DNA from: Candidatus Meridianibacter frigidus
GTDB lineage: Bacteria > Vulcanimicrobiota > Vulcanimicrobiia > Vulcanimicrobiales > Vulcanimicrobiaceae
NCBI GenBank assembly: GCA_003243975.1
Contig: QHBJ01000015.1
Location: 1-64,000 of the forward strand
Direction: 5' to 3'
DNA: 64,000 bases
In this document: positions 1-9,449 of the stretch, in pieces
Position numbering within the stretch: position 1 is the first letter of the stretch
Layout: each line of letters begins with the position of its first letter
Notes under the pieces: generated by a model
Told to the model about the DNA's origin: nothing
The model's database searches: none
Seen by the model: only the letters and a program-made list of their open reading frames with translations
Position numbers and translations under genes: made by a program

Positions 1-73
1 CGACTAACCGAGGCCACCTCTTCTTATCTCGCAGTTTTCGCTTGCGCGCATTTCGACTCTTGGGCCGGACCAT

Positions 74-700
74 GTGGGGGGCCTGCCAGACTTACGTGAA
101 CTGCGCGATGATTTTCTAATCGGCTACCGCTGGCTGTTCGGAGACCGCACGATGCGCGCCATGTCGCTCTCCAGCTGGTTCATGAACTTCTTCGGGTTCG
201 GCACCTATGCAATCTTGGTGCCATACTTGAAGCGCTCGTTCGGCGCGACGCCGCAGAACATTGGCGTGTTCTTTGCAATCACCGCGGTGGGAAGCATCGC
301 GGGTTCGCTGCTGGCGGCGAAGATCAATGACCGCTGGCCGTTCGGGCGAATGATCATCGTTTCGTTTGCGCTGGATGCGCTTTTCTTCTTGCCCTTCCCG
401 TTCGTGCATTCGATCTGGGTAGCGGCCGTGATTTGGGGGTGTTCGAATGTGGGGGCCAGCTTTGAGCTATCGCAGATCATCGGATGGCGTATGCGCATCA
501 CGCCGCAAGAACTCATCGGTCGCGTCATCGGATGCGTTCGCCAGTTTGTGCTTAGCGGCCTAATCCCGGGTGTTTTGGCGATGGGTTGGATTGCAGATCA
601 TGTTTCCGGACGCGCCGCCATGATGAGCGGAGCATTCGGATTCTTAATTGTCGCGGCCATATTTGTGTGCCTGCCGACTATCCGCAGAGAAGCAAGATAA
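74..700 (+). CDS. MFS transporter, C-terminal half only
   Basis: The protein looks like the second six-helix half of a 12-helix major facilitator superfamily exporter of the MFS_3 (EntS-like) kind. Six hydrophobic segments are visible, around residues 30-55, 70-95, 105-125, 128-150, 165-185 and 188-205. The N-terminal half is missing. The reading frame stays open upstream to position 8, where a TAA at 5-7 interrupts it, and the residues between (for example LISQFSLARI) still look like transporter sequence. The GTG at 74 is therefore unlikely to be the native start. Either the front half lies in another frame before the window (a frameshifted gene) or this is a relic. The specific substrate cannot be told. 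Confidence 0.6.
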   Translation: MGGLPDLRELRDDFLIGYRWLFGDRTMRAMSLSSWFMNFFGFGTYAILVPYLKRSFGATPQNIGVFFAITAVGSIAGSLLAAKINDRWPFGRMIIVSFALDALFFLPFPFVHSIWVAAVIWGCSNVGASFELSQIIGWRMRITPQELIGRVIGCVRQFVLSGLIPGVLAMGWIADHVSGRAAMMSGAFGFLIVAAIFVCLPTIRREAR

Positions 701-785
701 TCGCTGCCCTCGACAATGCTTCGACAAGCTCAGCATGAGATGCGTGTCAGTTCGACCCTTCGATACGGTCAGGGTGACAGTATTG
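701..785. repeat. Short intergenic repeat between two 3' ends
   Basis: This is the gap between the convergent MFS and metK genes. It contains CTTCGACAAGCTCAGCATGA followed by GTGTCAGTTCGACCC and AGGGTGACAG. The GTCAGTTCGA core returns at 11493-11574, so this looks like a dispersed non-coding repeat family. No clear intrinsic terminator is visible. Confidence 0.4.
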
Positions 786-2021
786 TTAGCCGGCGAAGGT
801 TGGGACTTTGAAGTGCGATTCTTCGCCCTTCTTTAAACCGGACTCATCGCGCAAAGCGGCAACCTTGTCCAAACGTTCCCACGGCAGATCGAGTTCTGGG
901 CGTCCGAAATGTCCGTAGGACGCGGTTGGCAGATAAATCGGGCGGCGCAGGTCCAAATGATGGATGATTGCCGCCGGCCGCAGATCGAAGTGTCTCATGA
1001 CCAGCTGCGCAATTTTCTCCTCGGATATCTTGCAAGTGCCGAACGTTTCAACCAGCACGCTCATTGGATGCGCAACGCCGATTGCATAGGCTACTTGCAC
1101 CTCGCAGCGGTCCGCCAGGCCGGCGGCCACGATGTTCTTGGCAACGTGCCGTGCAGCGTAGGCTGCCGAGCGGTCAACCTTGGTTGGATCCTTGCCGGAG
1201 AAGGCACCCCCGCCGTGGCGCGCCATACCGCCGTAGGTGTCCGCGATGATCTTCCGGCCCGTTAAGCCGGCATCACCTTTCGGACCGCCGATGACAAAAC
1301 GCCCCGTTGGGTTGACGTAGATGTGCGTTTCTTCATCCATCATGCGGGTTGGAATGATGTGGCGGATCACTTTCTCGGTCACTTCGCGGCGGATCACTTC
1401 CAGCGCGACGTTCGGATCGTGCTGCGTCGAAATTACGACGGAATCCACGCGCACGGGCTTCTGCCCGTCGTATTCGACGGTTACCTGGGACTTGGCGTCG
1501 GGGCGCAGGTACGTGATGTCATTGTTCTTGCGGACCGCGGCAAGGTGGCGCGTGAGGTTGTGCGCGAGCGTTATCGGTAACGGCATGAGCTCTTCGGTTT
1601 CGCGGCAGGCGTAACCGAACATCATGCCTTGGTCGCCTGCGCCAGTGAGCTCGAACTCGTCGTGGCTGCCCGTTGACTTGACTTCCAGCGATTTGTCGAC
1701 GCCCATGGCAATGTCCGGCGACTGCTCGTCAATGGACACGCTTACGCCGCAGGTTTCCGCGTCGAAGCCGACGTCGGACTTTGTGTACCCGATGTCCGCG
1801 ATCGTTTGCCGGACGATCTTGGGAATGTCGATGTAGGTCTTGGTCGTCACCTCACCAGCGATGTGGATCTGGCCGGTAATCGCGAAGGTTTCAACCGCGA
1901 CGCGCCCATACGGATCGTCTTTGAGAATGGCATCCAGGACCGCATCGGAGATTTGATCCGCAACTTTATCGGGGTGGCCTTCGGATACCGACTCGCTGGT
2001 AAACAAACGGCGATACGACAT
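786..2021 (-). CDS. metK: S-adenosylmethionine synthetase
   Basis: MetK makes S-adenosylmethionine from methionine and ATP in the cytoplasm. At 411 residues it is close to the usual family length (380-420). The N-terminal ATP/methionine motif with GHPDK lies near residues 16-20, the [12 protein letters not shown] loop near 127-138, and the phosphate-binding [19 protein letters not shown] segment near 270-288, all intact. It starts with ATG 9 bases after ahcY ends, so the two are almost certainly co-transcribed and couple SAM synthesis to removal of S-adenosylhomocysteine. The 3' end faces the MFS fragment across a short repeat. Confidence 0.97.
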   Translation of the reverse strand: MSYRRLFTSESVSEGHPDKVADQISDAVLDAILKDDPYGRVAVETFAITGQIHIAGEVTTKTYIDIPKIVRQTIADIGYTKSDVGFDAETCGVSVSIDEQSPDIAMGVDKSLEVKSTGSHDEFELTGAGDQGMMFGYACRETEELMPLPITLAHNLTRHLAAVRKNNDITYLRPDAKSQVTVEYDGQKPVRVDSVVISTQHDPNVALEVIRREVTEKVIRHIIPTRMMDEETHIYVNPTGRFVIGGPKGDAGLTGRKIIADTYGGMARHGGGAFSGKDPTKVDRSAAYAARHVAKNIVAAGLADRCEVQVAYAIGVAHPMSVLVETFGTCKISEEKIAQLVMRHFDLRPAAIIHHLDLRRPIYLPTASYGHFGRPELDLPWERLDKVAALRDESGLKKGEESHFKVPTFAG

Positions 2022-2030
2022 AATGCTGCT

Positions 2031-3329
<1,299 letters not shown>

Positions 3330-3379
3330 CTAAAGTAAGGTCGTGGGCGAGAGATGTTCTTCATCCATAGGGAAGGCTC

Positions 3380-4024
3380 TTGTCGAAACGCCCTCCAACG
3401 GTGGTGGCCGTGCAGAGCATCGACGATTATCTCACGCAACTCGCTTCATCCAGTGCTACGCCGGGGGGCGGAAGCGCTGCGATGTTCGTCGCAGCCAGCG
3501 GCGTCGCGCTGCTCGCGATGGTCGCCCGAATCAGCGCCGAAAAACTCCGGCTTACCGAAGAACGCGAGCTAGGCGAGGGAATTGCCCGCGCCGCCGACCA
3601 CCTACGGGAAAGGTTCTTGGAGTCCGCCGCAAAGGATGAGGCCGCATTTGAGGCGGTTATGAAGGCGCAGCGACGTCCGCGGGGAGACACCGAGCGTGCG
3701 GCTGCAGTAGAATCCGCGCTCGCGTACGCTGCAGACGTGCCGCTGCAGTCGGCACAGAGGATGCTCGACGCGCTGACACTGGTGCGCCAAACGGTGGACG
3801 TAACCGGTGAAAATCTCATGAGCGATCTCGGATCGGCGGCGGAGTTTTTGCGAGCCGCACTGCAGGCGTGCGCGTATACGGTTCGCGTGAATCTGCGCTA
3901 CATGAACGATTCGCGCACCATCCAGGTCAATCGCGCAACGCTCGAATCGATCGAAGCCCAGTCGCAGACGATTCTCAAAGCGGTTCAGGTCGCGACAGAA
4001 GACGCATTAAAAGGAACGGCATGA
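3380..4024 (+). CDS. Cyclodeaminase/cyclohydrolase family protein (FTCD_C)
   Basis: This 214-residue protein matches the stand-alone cyclodeaminase domain seen in formiminotransferase-cyclodeaminase and in FchA methenyl-tetrahydrofolate cyclohydrolases. The all-helical fold and the glycine-rich stretch SATPGGGSAAMFVAASGVAL at about 25-44 are characteristic. It probably acts on a one-carbon folate derivative in the cytoplasm, which fits the neighbouring methyl-cycle operon. The start is TTG with GGAAGG about 2-8 bases upstream. The stop overlaps the next start (ATGA). Which folate reaction it performs cannot be read from sequence. Confidence 0.85.
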   Translation: MSKRPPTVVAVQSIDDYLTQLASSSATPGGGSAAMFVAASGVALLAMVARISAEKLRLTEERELGEGIARAADHLRERFLESAAKDEAAFEAVMKAQRRPRGDTERAAAVESALAYAADVPLQSAQRMLDALTLVRQTVDVTGENLMSDLGSAAEFLRAALQACAYTVRVNLRYMNDSRTIQVNRATLESIEAQSQTILKAVQVATEDALKGTA

Positions 4025-4365
4025 AAACAGTACTCGCGATTCTCGGCTGCCTCTCGCTCACGGCGAGCGCCGTGCGCGCGGACGGGCCGGCCGACATCAA
4101 GCGCAACTTCTCCCTCTGCCGCGGGACGCTCGGCAGCGTCCAAGCGGTCGGGGGCCGCGCGCTCGTGCTCCCCTCTCGCGGCGTAAATCTAACGATTCGG
4201 CGCAGCCGCGTTACCGGCAATGAGCGCGTGGTATTCGTTCAGCAAAGCACCGCAAAGAAAGCCGCCTTTAGCATCAGCGCGGGCGGTCACATCATGCGCA
4301 TCAAGAACGTCGTCGTTCGCAACCTCCACGTTCGGCCGCCAGTCTTTTGCGTGTTGCCGGACTAG
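4021..4365 (+). CDS. Small secreted protein, unknown
   Basis: A 114-residue protein with a clear Sec signal peptide (MKTVLAILGCLSLTASAVRA), cleaved near residue 20. The mature part is basic, contains two cysteines and probably forms a small beta-rich domain. No family was recognised. It is translationally coupled to the cyclodeaminase-like gene through an ATGA overlap. Its stop shares the bases CTAG at 4362-4365 with the stop of the convergent PHP gene. Confidence 0.65.
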   Translation: MKTVLAILGCLSLTASAVRADGPADIKRNFSLCRGTLGSVQAVGGRALVLPSRGVNLTIRRSRVTGNERVVFVQQSTAKKAAFSISAGGHIMRIKNVVVRNLHVRPPVFCVLPD

Positions 4366-5162
4366 GCGACGGCGTCCAAGAACGGTTGGATGTCGGCGGC
4401 ATCCACTTCCATGCCCACGCCGCGTCTGTGGTAGCGCGCGTCGTGAAAATCCGAGCCGCCGGTCATCAAGAGGTTGAGCCGCTTGGCCATAGCGCGAAAG
4501 TAGTGCGTTGCGGATGCATCGTGGCGCGGATAGAAGACCTCCAGTCCCGCTAACCCTTCCTCGACCAGTTCCCCGACAATCGAATGGTCGCGCAAGCGTC
4601 CGGGATGTGCCAGCACCGCAATGCCGCCGGCCGCGCGAATCACCGCGATCGCTTCGTGCGGCCCCATGTGCGTTGAGGGCACATAACCGGGTCCCCCACG
4701 GAAAAGCACGTTGCGAAAAGCCGACTCGATGTCGGAAACGTGGCCATGGCGAATGAGCGCTCTGCCCACGTGCGGCCGTCCGAGAACCCCGCCGCGGCTC
4801 TCGGCTTCTACCTGCTCCATCGTGACTTCGTAACCTGCCGCTTGGATCTGGCGCACGATCTTCGCGACGCGCAGCCGGCGCGCTGCCCGGTTATTTTCCA
4901 GCGCTGCCTGCAGTGCGGCGTTCTTGCGGTCCAATCGGTAACCGAGGACGTGCACCTCGTTCTCGCGGTAAGTGGTGTTGACTTCGATTCCAACGAATGC
5001 AGGCCTTATCGGCGCGCTCTCAAGCACGTCGTACGCGGCCAACGTGTCATGGTCGGTGATGGAAAAGATGCCTACGCCGCGCTTACCCATTGCGGCGCAA
5101 AGCTCCGCCGGCGAAAGCGACCCGTCACTTTCGTAGGTATGGCAATGAAAATCGACCAGCAG
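4362..5162 (-). CDS. PHP-domain phosphoesterase (TrpH/YciV-type), probable non-AUG start
   Basis: PHP-domain proteins are metal-dependent phosphoesterases; the TrpH/YciV branch includes RNase AM, which trims RNA 5' ends. The first ATG (5090) would give 242 residues beginning MGKRGVGIFSITDHDT, but the essential N-terminal metal motif lies upstream in the same open frame and reads LLVDFHCHTYESDGSLSPAE. No ATG, GTG or TTG precedes it back to the spoVS stop at 5168; the best candidates are CTG codons at 5160-5162 or 5157-5159. Downstream motifs such as SITDHDT, the GIEVN region and HPGRLRDHS support the family. It follows spoVS immediately and is probably translated by coupling. Confidence 0.8.
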   Translation of the reverse strand: MLVDFHCHTYESDGSLSPAELCAAMGKRGVGIFSITDHDTLAAYDVLESAPIRPAFVGIEVNTTYRENEVHVLGYRLDRKNAALQAALENNRAARRLRVAKIVRQIQAAGYEVTMEQVEAESRGGVLGRPHVGRALIRHGHVSDIESAFRNVLFRGGPGYVPSTHMGPHEAIAVIRAAGGIAVLAHPGRLRDHSIVGELVEEGLAGLEVFYPRHDASATHYFRAMAKRLNLLMTGGSDFHDARYHRRGVGMEVDAADIQPFLDAVA

Positions 5163-5167
5163 GTGCT

Positions 5168-5467
5168 TTAGAGGGGGCGCCGGTGTACAGCCAGCGACAT
5201 TCCGGTGCGCTCGGTGCCGTTAATCTCGACTCCGATGAACGATGGAACGCAAGAAATCTCGAAACTGCTGCTTTTTAAATATGAGCGCGCGATGGCGATG
5301 GCTTTGACCGCCTGATTGATCGCGCCCGCGCCGACCGCTTGCAACTCGGCGCTTTCATGCTCCCGCAAGACCGCCGCCAATGCGCCGGCCACCGAGTTCG
5401 GATTGCTTTTGGCCGAAACTTTCAGAATGCCGGTTGTGACGTGCTCGCTTCGCAGATGGGTGATCAT
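5168..5467 (-). CDS. spoVS: Stage V sporulation protein S family
   Basis: SpoVS is a small, highly conserved Alba-like protein that affects sporulation in Bacillus and also occurs in many non-sporulating bacteria. The hallmark ILKVSAKSNPNSVAGALAAV is present near residues 14-33, followed by QAVGAGAINQAVKAIAIARS. The usual length is about 86 residues; this copy has a 12-residue N-terminal extension. The ATG overlaps the ymdB stop (ATGA). The order ymdB-spoVS is conserved in many phyla and usually accompanies the RNase gene rny, which is not seen here. Confidence 0.93.
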   Translation of the reverse strand: MITHLRSEHVTTGILKVSAKSNPNSVAGALAAVLREHESAELQAVGAGAINQAVKAIAIARSYLKSSSFEISCVPSFIGVEINGTERTGMSLAVHRRPL

Positions 5468-6264
5468 GGTATGCCTCGTTGGAAAATACGTTTGACGTCG
5501 GTCGCGCGACCGCTCTGCCGGTCAACGCGCACGACGGCTGCGCAAAATTGATTGGGACCGGTCTTTTGTACGCTAAAGCGCTCCGAAAGTCCACTCTGAA
5601 AGCGGTCCAAAACGGCCCTCGTCTCCATCCCGATGACACCGTCGGCCGGGCCCGTCATCCCAACATCCGTTAGATAGGCGGTGCCGCCTGCCAGAATCTG
5701 CTCGTCGGAGGTTTGCACGTGCGTATGGGTTCCGTAAACTGCCGAGACCTCACCGTCCAAGAAACGCCCTATGGCCACTTTCTCCGAGGTAGTCTCGGCA
5801 TGAATATCCACGATGATAACCGGCGTTTCGTGACGCATCCGGTCGACAAGCTCTCGGACGCAGCGAAACGGATCGTCCACCGGCGGCATAAAGGTGCGCC
5901 CCATAATGTTGATGACACCAATCGTTACGCCGTCGGCGCGGAATGTGCCGCTGCCCTTCCCCGGTACGCCCGGTGGATAATTCGCCGGGCGGATTACCCG
6001 ATCGGTGGTTTCCAGGTACGCCTTGAACTCGCGCTTGTCGAAAATATGGTTGCCACTAGTAATGAAATCCACGCCGCTGGCGAACATTTCTTCGGCGGTC
6101 TGCGCGGTTAGTCCAAATCCACCGGCGGCGTTCTCGCCGTTGGCAATGCACGCGTCCACTTTGTATTGCTCGCGTGTCACGCTCAAGCATCGCTTGAGCG
6201 TATCGCGCCCCGGCCCTCCGACCACGTCGCCGACCAGCAAGATGCAGAGCGCCTTGCGTTCCAG
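5464..6264 (-). CDS. ymdB: YmdB family metallophosphoesterase, start uncertain
   Basis: YmdB proteins are dimetal phosphodiesterases that hydrolyse 2',3'-cyclic nucleotides and, in Bacillus, influence biofilm and motility decisions. Signature motifs are LLVGDVVGGPGRDTL at the N-terminus, NGENAAGGFGLT, TSGNHIFDKRE and YGTHTHVQTSDE. The family starts with the strand leading into GDVVG, here KALCILLVGD. The only canonical start near it (TTG at 6240) would delete that strand. In-frame alternatives are CTG at 6264, used here, and ATA at 6282, which overlaps the previous stop as ATAA. It lies in a coupled run: unknown gene, ymdB, spoVS, PHP. Confidence 0.88.
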   Translation of the reverse strand: MERKALCILLVGDVVGGPGRDTLKRCLSVTREQYKVDACIANGENAAGGFGLTAQTAEEMFASGVDFITSGNHIFDKREFKAYLETTDRVIRPANYPPGVPGKGSGTFRADGVTIGVINIMGRTFMPPVDDPFRCVRELVDRMRHETPVIIVDIHAETTSEKVAIGRFLDGEVSAVYGTHTHVQTSDEQILAGGTAYLTDVGMTGPADGVIGMETRAVLDRFQSGLSERFSVQKTGPNQFCAAVVRVDRQSGRATDVKRIFQRGIP

Positions 6265-6278
6265 CTCGGGATGCGCGG

Positions 6279-6830
6279 TTATGAGCGGCCCGTTGCCTTT
6301 GCTTTTTTGCGGGACTTCAAAAAGTACACCAAGACCCGTTTCTCTTCGCGAAAGCCAACCAAGCTCTTGGACTGCCGTGGATCGCGCATGGAATCCAGCG
6401 CGCAGTCCACTAGCTCTTCTTGGGCAATCGGATCCTCTTCGAAATGATCTTCGGGCACGGGGTTGCGAACCATTAGCTCGCCGAAGCGCTCGGCGAAGAG
6501 ACTCACCAAGAGCATGAGCTCCTCTTTGGAGAACGTTTCCAGGTCGCGCGTGAGGTGGATGAAAGTCACGGCGCGGTCGGCTTCGCACTCCACGCGTACT
6601 ACCCGAGGACTCTCGTCGCGCAGGTGCAGGAACCCCTCGACGTGTTCGTTCACCGCGGCCACGGCGGCGCTCTGCGCGGCCCGGTCCAGACGCGCGCTGA
6701 CCACGACGGTGAATCGAACCGTGCCATCGTCGGGCATGGATCGAACTGATGCGATCTCTGGAAAACGAACCAGCAAAGCGCAGATTAGACTAACGGTATC
6801 GGCGTTTTCGTGGGGCAGCCGGGCGTTCAT
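6279..6830 (-). CDS. Conserved hypothetical, first gene of the ymdB-spoVS cluster
   Basis: A 183-residue soluble, acidic protein with no signal peptide or membrane segment and no family that I recognise. The middle part (VVRVECEADRAVTFIHLTRDLETFSKEEL) is amphipathic, and the C-terminus is strongly basic (KSRKKAKATGRS), which could contact nucleic acid. The stop lies at the beginning of ymdB, so the two are probably translationally coupled. Its position, where the RNase gene rny often sits in other genomes, makes an RNA-related role possible but unproven. Confidence 0.6.
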   Translation of the reverse strand: MNARLPHENADTVSLICALLVRFPEIASVRSMPDDGTVRFTVVVSARLDRAAQSAAVAAVNEHVEGFLHLRDESPRVVRVECEADRAVTFIHLTRDLETFSKEELMLLVSLFAERFGELMVRNPVPEDHFEEDPIAQEELVDCALDSMRDPRQSKSLVGFREEKRVLVYFLKSRKKAKATGRS

Positions 6831-6935
6831 GAGGAGGCCAACTTCTTTCTGTGCCGGGGACGACCTGAGGGTGGGCGCCTTACATTGGACGCCCGCTCAG
6901 CGCGACACCTTTTGGAGCCACCATATCGCCCCACT

Positions 6936-6953
6936 GTGCCAGCTGGGTGGCAC
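6936..6953. repeat. Inverted repeat ahead of the metal importer
   Basis: GTGCCA, a 6-base spacer, then TGGCAC form a perfect inverted repeat about 45 bp before the start of the binding-protein gene. It could be an operator for a metal-responsive repressor or a leader hairpin. It does not match a known Zur or DtxR consensus, so its role is only suggested by position. Confidence 0.3.
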
Positions 6954-6998
6954 TTGATCGGCGGAGGGATTCCTCGCCCGCTCGCCGAGACCGAGACC

Positions 6999-7871
6999 AT
7001 GGGCCTCCGGAGCATCATCTCACTTGCAGCCGCCCTCTTGGCAATGTCCGCCTGTGCAAACAAGGGTGGGCCCCCCGGGCCTCAACGCACCGTCGTTACC
7101 ACGATGTCGACCCTCGCCTCGCTGGTGCAAATGGTCAGCGGCGACCGCTGGCAAGTCGTCAATCTCGTCCCGGTTGGCGCTTCACCCGAGGACTATCAAC
7201 CCTCGCCGCGCGACATCGAGGCCCTCCGGCGTGCGCAGATTTTGGTCGAAAATGGAGCCGGCATCGAAGTGTGGCTCAACCATCTCCTGGACGCCGCACG
7301 GAACATCAACATGCAAGTGGTGGTCGCCACGCAAGGCGTGCAGCTCAAGGACGGCAACCCACATGTGTGGATGGACCCGGTCGCCGCGCAGGAGTACTTA
7401 AAGAAAATCGAGGCCGCGCTCGAACGCGCCGACCCCGAAGGCACTCCGTACTACCGGACTCGCCTGCAAACCGCAATCCAACAGCTGCAGGCACTCGACG
7501 CGGCCGTTCGCTCGCAGATCAAGACCATTCCCCCCGGCGCGCGCAACATGATCGTCTTTCACAATGCCTGGCAGTACTACGCTGATCGCTACAGCCTTCG
7601 CGTAGTGGGCGCCATCGAACTCTCACCGGGACAAGAGCCCTCACCGCAGTACCTCTCCAAGCTGGTCAAACTGGCTAAGAGTCATCACGTGCGCGTGATA
7701 TTTGCCGAGCCCGAGTACAACAAGAAGCTGGCGACCGTTTTGGGTGAAAGTGCCGGTATAAAGACGGTAAGCAATCTGTACGACGATTCGCTCGGGACCA
7801 GTCCCGAGGTCAAGGATTACATTTCGCTCATCACTTACGATACGAACGTCATTGTTAATGCCCTCAAGTAA
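6999..7871 (+). CDS. Zinc/manganese ABC importer, substrate-binding lipoprotein
   Basis: A cluster A-I metal-binding protein (ZnuA/MntC/TroA family) that captures Zn(II) or Mn(II) and delivers it to the permease. The start chosen is the ATG at 6999 because a lipoprotein signal follows at once (LLAMSAC, lipid anchor near residue 20). The upstream in-frame extension has no conserved features. Expected metal-ligand histidines are visible in NPHVWMDP and FHNAWQYY, with an acidic residue in the AEPEYNKK region. A long His-rich loop, common in strict ZnuA proteins, is absent, so manganese is also possible. It is followed by ATPase and permease genes with overlaps. Confidence 0.9.
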   Translation: MGLRSIISLAAALLAMSACANKGGPPGPQRTVVTTMSTLASLVQMVSGDRWQVVNLVPVGASPEDYQPSPRDIEALRRAQILVENGAGIEVWLNHLLDAARNINMQVVVATQGVQLKDGNPHVWMDPVAAQEYLKKIEAALERADPEGTPYYRTRLQTAIQQLQALDAAVRSQIKTIPPGARNMIVFHNAWQYYADRYSLRVVGAIELSPGQEPSPQYLSKLVKLAKSHHVRVIFAEPEYNKKLATVLGESAGIKTVSNLYDDSLGTSPEVKDYISLITYDTNVIVNALK

Positions 7872-8619
7872 TCGCGCGCGCCCGCGCGATGCCGTGTGGA
7901 TCGACGACCTGTGGGTGCGCTACGACGGGTCTTTCGCGCTCGAGCAAATCAATATCGTCGTGCACGCCGGCGAAGCGGTGGGCATCATCGGCCCGAACGG
8001 ATCGGGGAAATCGACGCTTCTGAAAACGATCGCCGGGCTGCTGGCCCCGGCGCGCGGTACGGTTGAGGTCTTCGGCAAGCCACCCCGCTCGCTGCCGCCG
8101 GGCAGCATCGCGTATGTTCCGCAAGTGGAAGTTGTGGACTGGAGCTTTCCGGCGACCGTTTGGGATGTCGTCGCAATGGCGCGCTTCGCGCACTTGCGAC
8201 CGTGGCAGCCCTTCTCGGCGGACGACCGCTCGCTGATCGCACGCGCATTGGAGGCCACTCGCATGGCGGATCTCGCGAGCCGGCCCATCGCCGATCTTTC
8301 CGGGGGGCAGCAGCAGCGCGCCTTTATGGCACGCGCTATAGCGCAGGAACCCAAACTGCTCTTGCTCGACGAACCGACCTCCGGCGTCGATGCATCCACC
8401 GAAGACGTGCTCGCCAAACTCATTCGCTCGCTGGCAGCCGACGGGCTCCCTGTGCTCATGGCCACGCACGACTTAGAGCGGGCCGAAGATTTCTTCGACT
8501 ATCTCGTGCTGCTCGACCGGCGTTGCATCACCTATGGACGACCCTCCGAAGTGCTGGCCTCAAAAGAGTTTCGGCGCGTACTCTCGCACGGGCACCATAT
8601 CGCGGGATCACACCGATGA
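7858..8619 (+). CDS. Zinc/manganese ABC importer, ATPase
   Basis: The nucleotide-binding subunit of the importer. Walker A is GPNGSGKST near residues 46-54, the Q-loop is VPQVEVVDWSFPATV, the ABC signature is LSGGQQQR, Walker B is LLLLDEPTSGVD, and the H-loop is MATHD. The VDWSFP segment after the Q-loop is typical of MntB/ZnuC-type ATPases. I chose ATG 7858 rather than TTG 7852; both lie inside the end of the binding-protein gene, showing tight coupling. The stop overlaps the permease start as ATGA. Confidence 0.93.
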   Translation: MPSSNRARPRDAVWIDDLWVRYDGSFALEQINIVVHAGEAVGIIGPNGSGKSTLLKTIAGLLAPARGTVEVFGKPPRSLPPGSIAYVPQVEVVDWSFPATVWDVVAMARFAHLRPWQPFSADDRSLIARALEATRMADLASRPIADLSGGQQQRAFMARAIAQEPKLLLLDEPTSGVDASTEDVLAKLIRSLAADGLPVLMATHDLERAEDFFDYLVLLDRRCITYGRPSEVLASKEFRRVLSHGHHIAGSHR

Positions 8620-9449
8620 ATTGGCTCCTGGCTCCGTTCGCCGATGATTTTATGGTGCGCGGTTTTATCGCCGCCGTCTTGGTCGGAGTCTTGTGCTCGG
8701 CCATTGGGACCTTCGTGATCTTGCGAAAGCTGGCATTCATCGGCGACGGGATCGCGCATGCGTCCTTCGCGGGCATCGTGATTGCATATCTCAGGGCGGC
8801 GAACTTCTACGTGGGCGCGGCCGTAGTGGCGGTCATCACGGCGCTCGCTATCGGGTTCGTTCACCGCCGCGGTCGCGTTTCCATGGACACGAGCATCGGC
8901 GTGCTCTTTACGGGCGCGTTTGCGCTCGGTGTCTTTCTGATGAGCCGGCAACGTACGTACAGCGTGGATCTGCAGGATTTCTTATTCGGAAATATTCTGG
9001 GTGTCACGCGCTCCGATGTTTGGTTTATCGTCGCGCTCGCGCTCTTGGTCGGCGCAGCCCTGGCGTGGCTCTATCGGCCGCTGGTCTACACCTCGTTCGA
9101 TCCGGTCGTGGCGCAAGCCAGCGGTATAAACGCGGAGCTCGTCGATTATGCGCTGTTGGTTCTGCTGGCACTAACGATCGTGGTGACACTCGAAGCGGTC
9201 GGAATCGTATTGGTGGCCGCGCTATTGGTCACGCCCGCAGCGACCGCGTTTCAGTTGACGCGCCGCTTCGCGCCGATGATGGGAATCGCAGCGCTGGTCG
9301 GTTGCCTCAGCTCGGTCGGAGGACTCTACCTGTCGTACTACCTTAATGCGGCAAGCGGCGCCACCATCGTACTGGTTGCGACGGCATGCTTCTTCGTTGC
9401 CATCGCGCTACGGCGGCTTCGAGTCTACGCCGTTTCTACGCGCCCGTGA
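8616..9449 (+). CDS. Zinc/manganese ABC importer, permease
   Basis: A 277-residue integral membrane protein of the ABC-3 family (ZnuB/MntA/TroC), with about eight to nine transmembrane helices. Family motifs include GTFVILRKLAFIGDGIAHASFAG near the N-terminus, the substrate-path region that follows TM2, and EAVGIVLVAALLVTPAATA near the C-terminus, the coupling helix region. The start is ATG 8616, overlapping the ATPase stop. The gene completes a three-gene importer. Its 3' end overlaps the convergent His-rich gene by 25 bp. Confidence 0.93.
   Translation: MNWLLAPFADDFMVRGFIAAVLVGVLCSAIGTFVILRKLAFIGDGIAHASFAGIVIAYLRAANFYVGAAVVAVITALAIGFVHRRGRVSMDTSIGVLFTGAFALGVFLMSRQRTYSVDLQDFLFGNILGVTRSDVWFIVALALLVGAALAWLYRPLVYTSFDPVVAQASGINAELVDYALLVLLALTIVVTLEAVGIVLVAALLVTPAATAFQLTRRFAPMMGIAALVGCLSSVGGLYLSYYLNAASGATIVLVATACFFVAIALRRLRVYAVSTRP

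Noticed and set aside
6936-6960. GGGTGGCAC resembling the T-box antiterminator sequence before the metal importer
   Set aside because: No stem I features (AGTA, GA motifs), no terminator, and the downstream gene is a metal importer, not an amino-acid gene. Kept only as an inverted repeat.
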